64,000 bases of DNA from Botryococcus braunii. Its lineage: Eukaryota > Chlorophyta > Trebouxiophyceae. The notes beneath the pieces were generated by a model that was not told the origin of the DNA, did not search any database, and saw only the letters and a program-made list of their open reading frames with translations. Of the stretch, positions 59,885 through 64,000 are shown one piece after another. Location of the stretch: NCBI GenBank assembly GCA_002005505.1, contig MVGU01001225.1, positions 1 through 64,000 of the forward strand. Direction: 5' to 3'. Every line of letters begins with the position of its first letter. The first letter of the stretch is position 1. The position numbers were made by a program, and so were the translations under genes.

Positions 59885-60822
59885 AACTCTAACAACAATT
59901 GCTTCAAGTCTTGTGGCTTGTCAGTCATACCCTCAATAACACGCCTGGAGTTTTCGTTGAAATTTAGGCCGGTGGCTCCGCTGTCTTCGTCCCAAGAATT
60001 ATCCCCCTCTGTAGTTGCCACTGCAACCCTATGGAGATAGTGTGTTGCACAAACTGAGTCCTGTCCACTCCTTGCCTCTCGCACAACCCCCCAAAACCCT
60101 GGACAACCCTTTCGCATAGCCTGCCCAGCTTGACCCTCACTTATAACATTCACTTTTTGGGCCGGTAAGGTACCTTTTTCACCAGGGGGCAACGTATTGA
60201 GGAGTGTAATGTAGTGTGAGGAATGAGGAGGTTTAAGATGAACTGCGCCATGATTGTAGTCAATTTACGCTTTTCTCTCTTTCAGAAAATCTTTTCCAAG
60301 GATAAAGTCCACCCCATCCAACAGAGTTTCGCAGACAATGAAATCCCACTGTTCCACATATGTTAGAGATAAGTGCACCCTGAGCTTAGCTATCCCCGCC
60401 CAGCGCATGGTCTGCCCATCTGCAAGCTGGACATCCACACACTTCTTTGACAGCCTCACTCCGAGAGTAGCTAGGAAGTCTTATCTGACGAACGAGTGCG
60501 TCGCCCCGGTATCGACTAAAGCGACGCCCTTCACACCAGTACAGTTAACATGCAAAAGCATTGCTAAATGCCTATTTGAAAAAGCTGGAGCAAAAGATAC
60601 GCTAAATTTGGGTCCGGCATGGTAAACTACACAGGAGTAGGGGACATCAGGTCCCTTGGTACCTTGCAGGATAACTCTCATGCCTTTTAGCCATGGGCAC
60701 ACTGCCTTGGATTTCGCCACTTTACTACCCATTAGAAAACAAGCACTTAAATGTTTATTTGCTTGTTGCTCACGAGCGAAAGTGGATAAGGTGTCCTCAG
60801 CTTTACCTATAGGTACTGCAAC
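59881..60822 (-). pseudogene. gypsy-3 protease region
   Basis: VDTGATHSFVR near 60500 and FILGKDFL near 60290, in three short frames (from 60822, 60459 and 60192). Nonsense TAA near 60480 and 60266. Confidence 0.85.
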
Positions 60823-60881
60823 TTTAGCGTAATGGCATCATCAAAACAGAATTTGTAGAATTTGGAATTGATATAAAAATC

Positions 60882-61142
60882 CCTGTGACTCACACTCTTT
60901 GAGTAAGTGAACTGTGCCCAAGAGAAGCTTGTAGAAGTGGACGAAACACGACCAAGCAAACGGGACAGGAGCTTGATACGGGTACTCAAGACTTTGTTAC
61001 AATAACTACTAATCTAATGATGTTGCATTACCTGTGACTCACACTCTTTGAGTAAGTGAACTGTGCCCAAGAGAAGCTTGTAGAAGTCGACGAAACACGA
61101 CCAAGCAAACGGGACAGAAGCTTGATAAGGGTACTCAAGACT
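60882..61142. repeat. ~111-bp direct repeat (149-bp period)
   Basis: CCTGTGACTCACACTCTTTG starts at 60882 and 61031; the units end near 60992 and 61142, with a 38-bp spacer. Probably inside the LTR of the copia to the right. Confidence 0.9.
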
Positions 61143-61723
61143 GACTGTCCCTTTGGGCACTTCCTATTTATACTAACTAAGGAGACTACTCATTTATTAG
61201 CCTCCTGACAGGTTTGCAACTCCAGATCTTAGGAGAGTACGGGCACGATCAAGTTTGCATGCCATCAGTACTATGCACTGGAATTTCAATGTACCTCATG
61301 ATTCGACATGGTCGTCGATGAATAGTCCGAATCTCGGTCGATGCTAATCTCGAATCTAAGTGACTCGAGACTTAACTCACCACCGATACGAACCTCGAAT
61401 CAAACACCAAGGACCGCAGGACTTAAAAGTCTCACGATCGATGAGATCCGGAATAAGTATACCTTACTAGAAAACAGACAGAAAACAGGCCGAAATTGTA
61501 ACAGGGCCTCTATAAACCACTATGAGTGTCAATTTACCTTAAAGTACCATACAGTACAAACACACCCAAGTGAACTAAGATTGTATCATAATGTTTATGA
61601 GCATTCTAAGTATTATAAACCCTTGAAATAAATTGATGTGGCTCACAAACATGCTAATATGAAATGACCCAACATGTTGAAGAAATACCTAAGGTATACA
61701 TGTTAGTGTCCATTTTTCTAACA
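61143..61723 (-). repeat. Probable 3' LTR of copia-5
   Basis: Preceded on the element strand by a GAGGGGAGG polypurine tract (61724-61732) and starting TGTTAGAAAAATGG at 61723. The far end was not located; it may extend through 60882. A TATTTATAC box lies near 61169. Confidence 0.6.
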
Positions 61724-61785
61724 CCTCCCCTCATGTGTAGGGAGTAACATCTCTAAAAAATATCGTTTGAAAATAGGTCACAAGT

Positions 61786-62548
61786 TTATTTAAGACCTGC
61801 CATTGCTCTAAGCTTGGCAAAAGTGACCTTGGAAAGTACCTTAGTGAAGAAATCAGCAATATTTTCACTGGTAGCCACATACTTTGGCTCAATTGCTCCA
61901 TTCTCCACCTCATCTCTGACCCTGTGGTACCTTACAGCAATGTGTTTAGTCCTGGATGAGATGGGAATCCCCTTCACATTAGCAAGGGCCCCAGTATTGT
62001 CAGTGTAAACCACAATACTACCAGGATTTTCACCAAAGTCAGTAATCAACTTGGTGAACCACAGTGCCTCCTGAACTCCAGTGCACAAGGAGATAAACTC
62101 AGCTTCAACAGTAGACAAAGCAACTATTGGTTGCAACTTGCTACCCCATGAAACTGCAGCTGACCCAGACATGAAAACAAAACCAGAGGTGGACTTTCTA
62201 CCATCCAAATCCCCTGCATAATCTGAATCAACAACGGCCATAAAACCTTTGTCACTCTTCTCCCACACAAGCCCCAAATTCTTAGTACCAGCAAGATATT
62301 TTAAGACATGCATGCCAGCACTGAGATGTGTATTTGAAGGGGCATTTGCAAAACGTGCAAGGACACCAGTAGCATATGACAGATCAGGCCTAATTGTGTT
62401 GGCCAAATATAAAATGCCCCCCACAAGTTCCCTGTACCTGTTGTCTTTAGGCAAGGGATCCCCTGAATTCTTCTGCAACTTGAATGAATTATCCAGGGGT
62501 GTAGCCTTGGGGTTGCAGCCTGTCATGCCAAAGCTGTCCAAAATGCAC
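61786..62548 (-). pseudogene. copia-5 RT end and RNase H
   Basis: 251 codons open, ending at AMAGLK. Copia-type RNase H: VVDSDYAGD, VEAEFISLCTG, YTDNTGALAN, KHIAVRYH. A different family from copia-1/2. Truncated upstream at 62548 in the RT domain. Confidence 0.9.
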
Positions 62549-63799
62549 TAGTAGAAAAATCGCTCTTAATCGAATCGGAATCGGCGCCGAATTTCAGTAC
62601 GATTATCGAAAAATTTCAGATCGAGTTCAGTAGGCTGCGGACGGTCGGCGGACTGAGTCTGGTCTGAAAATTTTAGTACGATTTCAGTTTCGGCCAATTT
62701 CAGATTCAATTACGAGACAAATCAGTCGGAACTCAGATTTTGTCGATCTCAATCGGTACTGAAATTCATCGGATGCGATTCTGATTCTGAACTGAAATTA
62801 TGCTGTCGATATGGTTACATGTACGGTGACGAGACATCTCTACAGCAGAAGTACAAGTGCAGAAACATGTGCTGGGACACTGTGTGCCACTGATTCCATT
62901 ATCACCAGCTGAACATGATTGTGGTGGTAATGGCATACAGTGACACAAAGTACCCCCCACACATGTTCCTGCACTCATACTTAAGCTGTAGATCTGGAGA
63001 TGGCTCGTCACCATACAAGATTACACAGTGATATAAAGGGACTTGAATCCACCCACCATTCCAGCCATGCCCCACCCAAGGTGTTGTATAATGTATGACA
63101 GTATAGAAAACACAGTTGCAAAAGCTTGTGAGGCAACGGTGGAATGAGGCAAGCAGGCAAGAAGTGCAGACGGTGGAATGTGTGTTCCAACATTAAAGTT
63201 CAATAAATTTACGAGGGGCGCAATCATTCACCAAGCCCCATGACCTCAAACTGGCAACCGTAGATCAACAGGAGAGCTTTACGCCAACTGTACGGGTGCC
63301 CCCCCCCCCCCCCCCCCCCAATCTAGCTGAGCAAACACCACGTGCGATGTTCAAGAAAGCATATTGCAAACCCCTCAACCCTTGCAATACAGTAGCCTCC
63401 GCAGTCCTTAAATAGGCATGACATGTCACCGTCCAGCAGGGGTCTGACAGAGCTGCATGTAATGCACAATTATAGTCGCAACCTATGCACAAATGGCTCG
63501 CAGTATCTTCCTTCATGCTGCCACGACTGACATCTTGACAGTGCCTCAGGCTATATGCTAATTCATCCATCGCCGCATGCTGATAGTGCCTGCCTCAGGG
63601 AATCACTCCAGAAGTGTGCATATCGCAAGCCCCCTCATACAGGCCCCTGTGAGCGTAACCTTCTGGTGAATCTCCAAGGGCACGGCTGCAGGTTTTGGAC
63701 GGCAATCCAACACGTCCTGCAAGACCCGTAACCGGCAGGACCTTGGCTATAGCTATAGCTACATGCATAGGCCAGCCACAAGAGAGTACCGCAGTGGCT
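62549..63799. other. No gene recognised
   Basis: 62550-62800 is AT-rich with many TTTCAG/CTGAAA/CGATT motifs. 63000-63299 and 63320-63799 show no convincing frame. A run of 19 C lies at 63300-63319. Possibly host intergenic DNA. Confidence 0.5.
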
Positions 63800-63815
63800 C
63801 CCCCCCCCCCCATCC

Positions 63816-64000
<185 letters not shown>

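Larger units (their letters stand above)
55970..60822 (-). mobile_element. gypsy-3, same family as gypsy-1, 5' truncated
   Basis: 3' LTR of 297 bp at 55970-56266, untranslated region, integrase-chromodomain, RT-RNase H and protease up to 60822, where it stops in the gag-protease linker. No 5' LTR. It carries the uninterrupted site into which copia-2 inserted in gypsy-1. Confidence 0.92.

Noticed and set aside
60882..61142. A 38-40-bp intron between the two direct repeats (GTAATG...AACAAAG on the minus strand), similar to the 26-bp GTAAAT...GTAACAG segment at 52955-52980
   Set aside because: Both are too short for ordinary spliceosomal introns and no intronless counterpart shows exact removal; direct-repeat spacers explain them.
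63008..63570. Short minus-strand frames (61, 68 and 101 codons)
   Set aside because: Low-complexity or featureless; one includes translation of the C run.

Overview
This is eukaryotic, transposon-dense DNA with no recognisable single-copy host gene. It holds Ty1/copia and Ty3/gypsy retrotransposons (one gypsy family with a chromodomain), a spliced multi-exon DNA transposase, a Tc1/mariner-like transposase, a MITE-like element and long (GA)n, (CA)n and (CT)n tracts. A green-lineage genome such as a streptophyte alga would fit; the species cannot be proved from the sequence.

Layout. 1-10889: head-to-tail tandem array, about four copies of a ~3.2 kb unit. On the minus strand each unit carries two halves of a Tc1/mariner-like DDE transposase. 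Between the halves, on the plus strand, sits a gene for a zinc-ribbon plus PD-(D/E)XK (DUF559/Vsr-like) nuclease. 10890-12709: mosaic of copia leader, MITE end and transposase pieces, with a 693-bp tandem duplication. 12710-13499: 790-bp TIR element. 13500-19347: degenerate plus-strand copia (copia-1) with a 701-bp 3' LTR. 19621-20723: gypsy gag/protease fragment.

20724-52540: nested insertions. A minus-strand gag-like ORF is split by gypsy-2 (21099-51540, TSD AGTAG). Gypsy-2 is split by gypsy-1 (21655-35279, TSD CTGAT), a chromovirus, and by an 11.0-kb KDZ/Plavaka-like DNA transposon (36599-47605, TSD TAGA). Gypsy-1 is split by copia-2 (23471-30614, TSD TTTAC). Target-site duplications, equal-length LTRs and uninterrupted relatives elsewhere in the window support this order.

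52541-64000: upstream of the split gag lie two adjacent copies of one sequence, one containing three GT-AG introns and the other lacking them exactly. Then come copia fragments (54075-55969), a 5'-truncated minus-strand gypsy-3 (55970-60822), a copia 3' end (61786-62548), about 1.2 kb without recognisable genes, and a terminal (AC)n tract.

Most candidate systems for follow-up are two: the transposase with an antisense, intron-nested nuclease in the array, and the 11-kb transposon with a divergent companion gene. Almost every coding copy is broken, so the window is mainly a fossil record; the copy A nuclease and the half-transposase exons of copies B and C are the best preserved.
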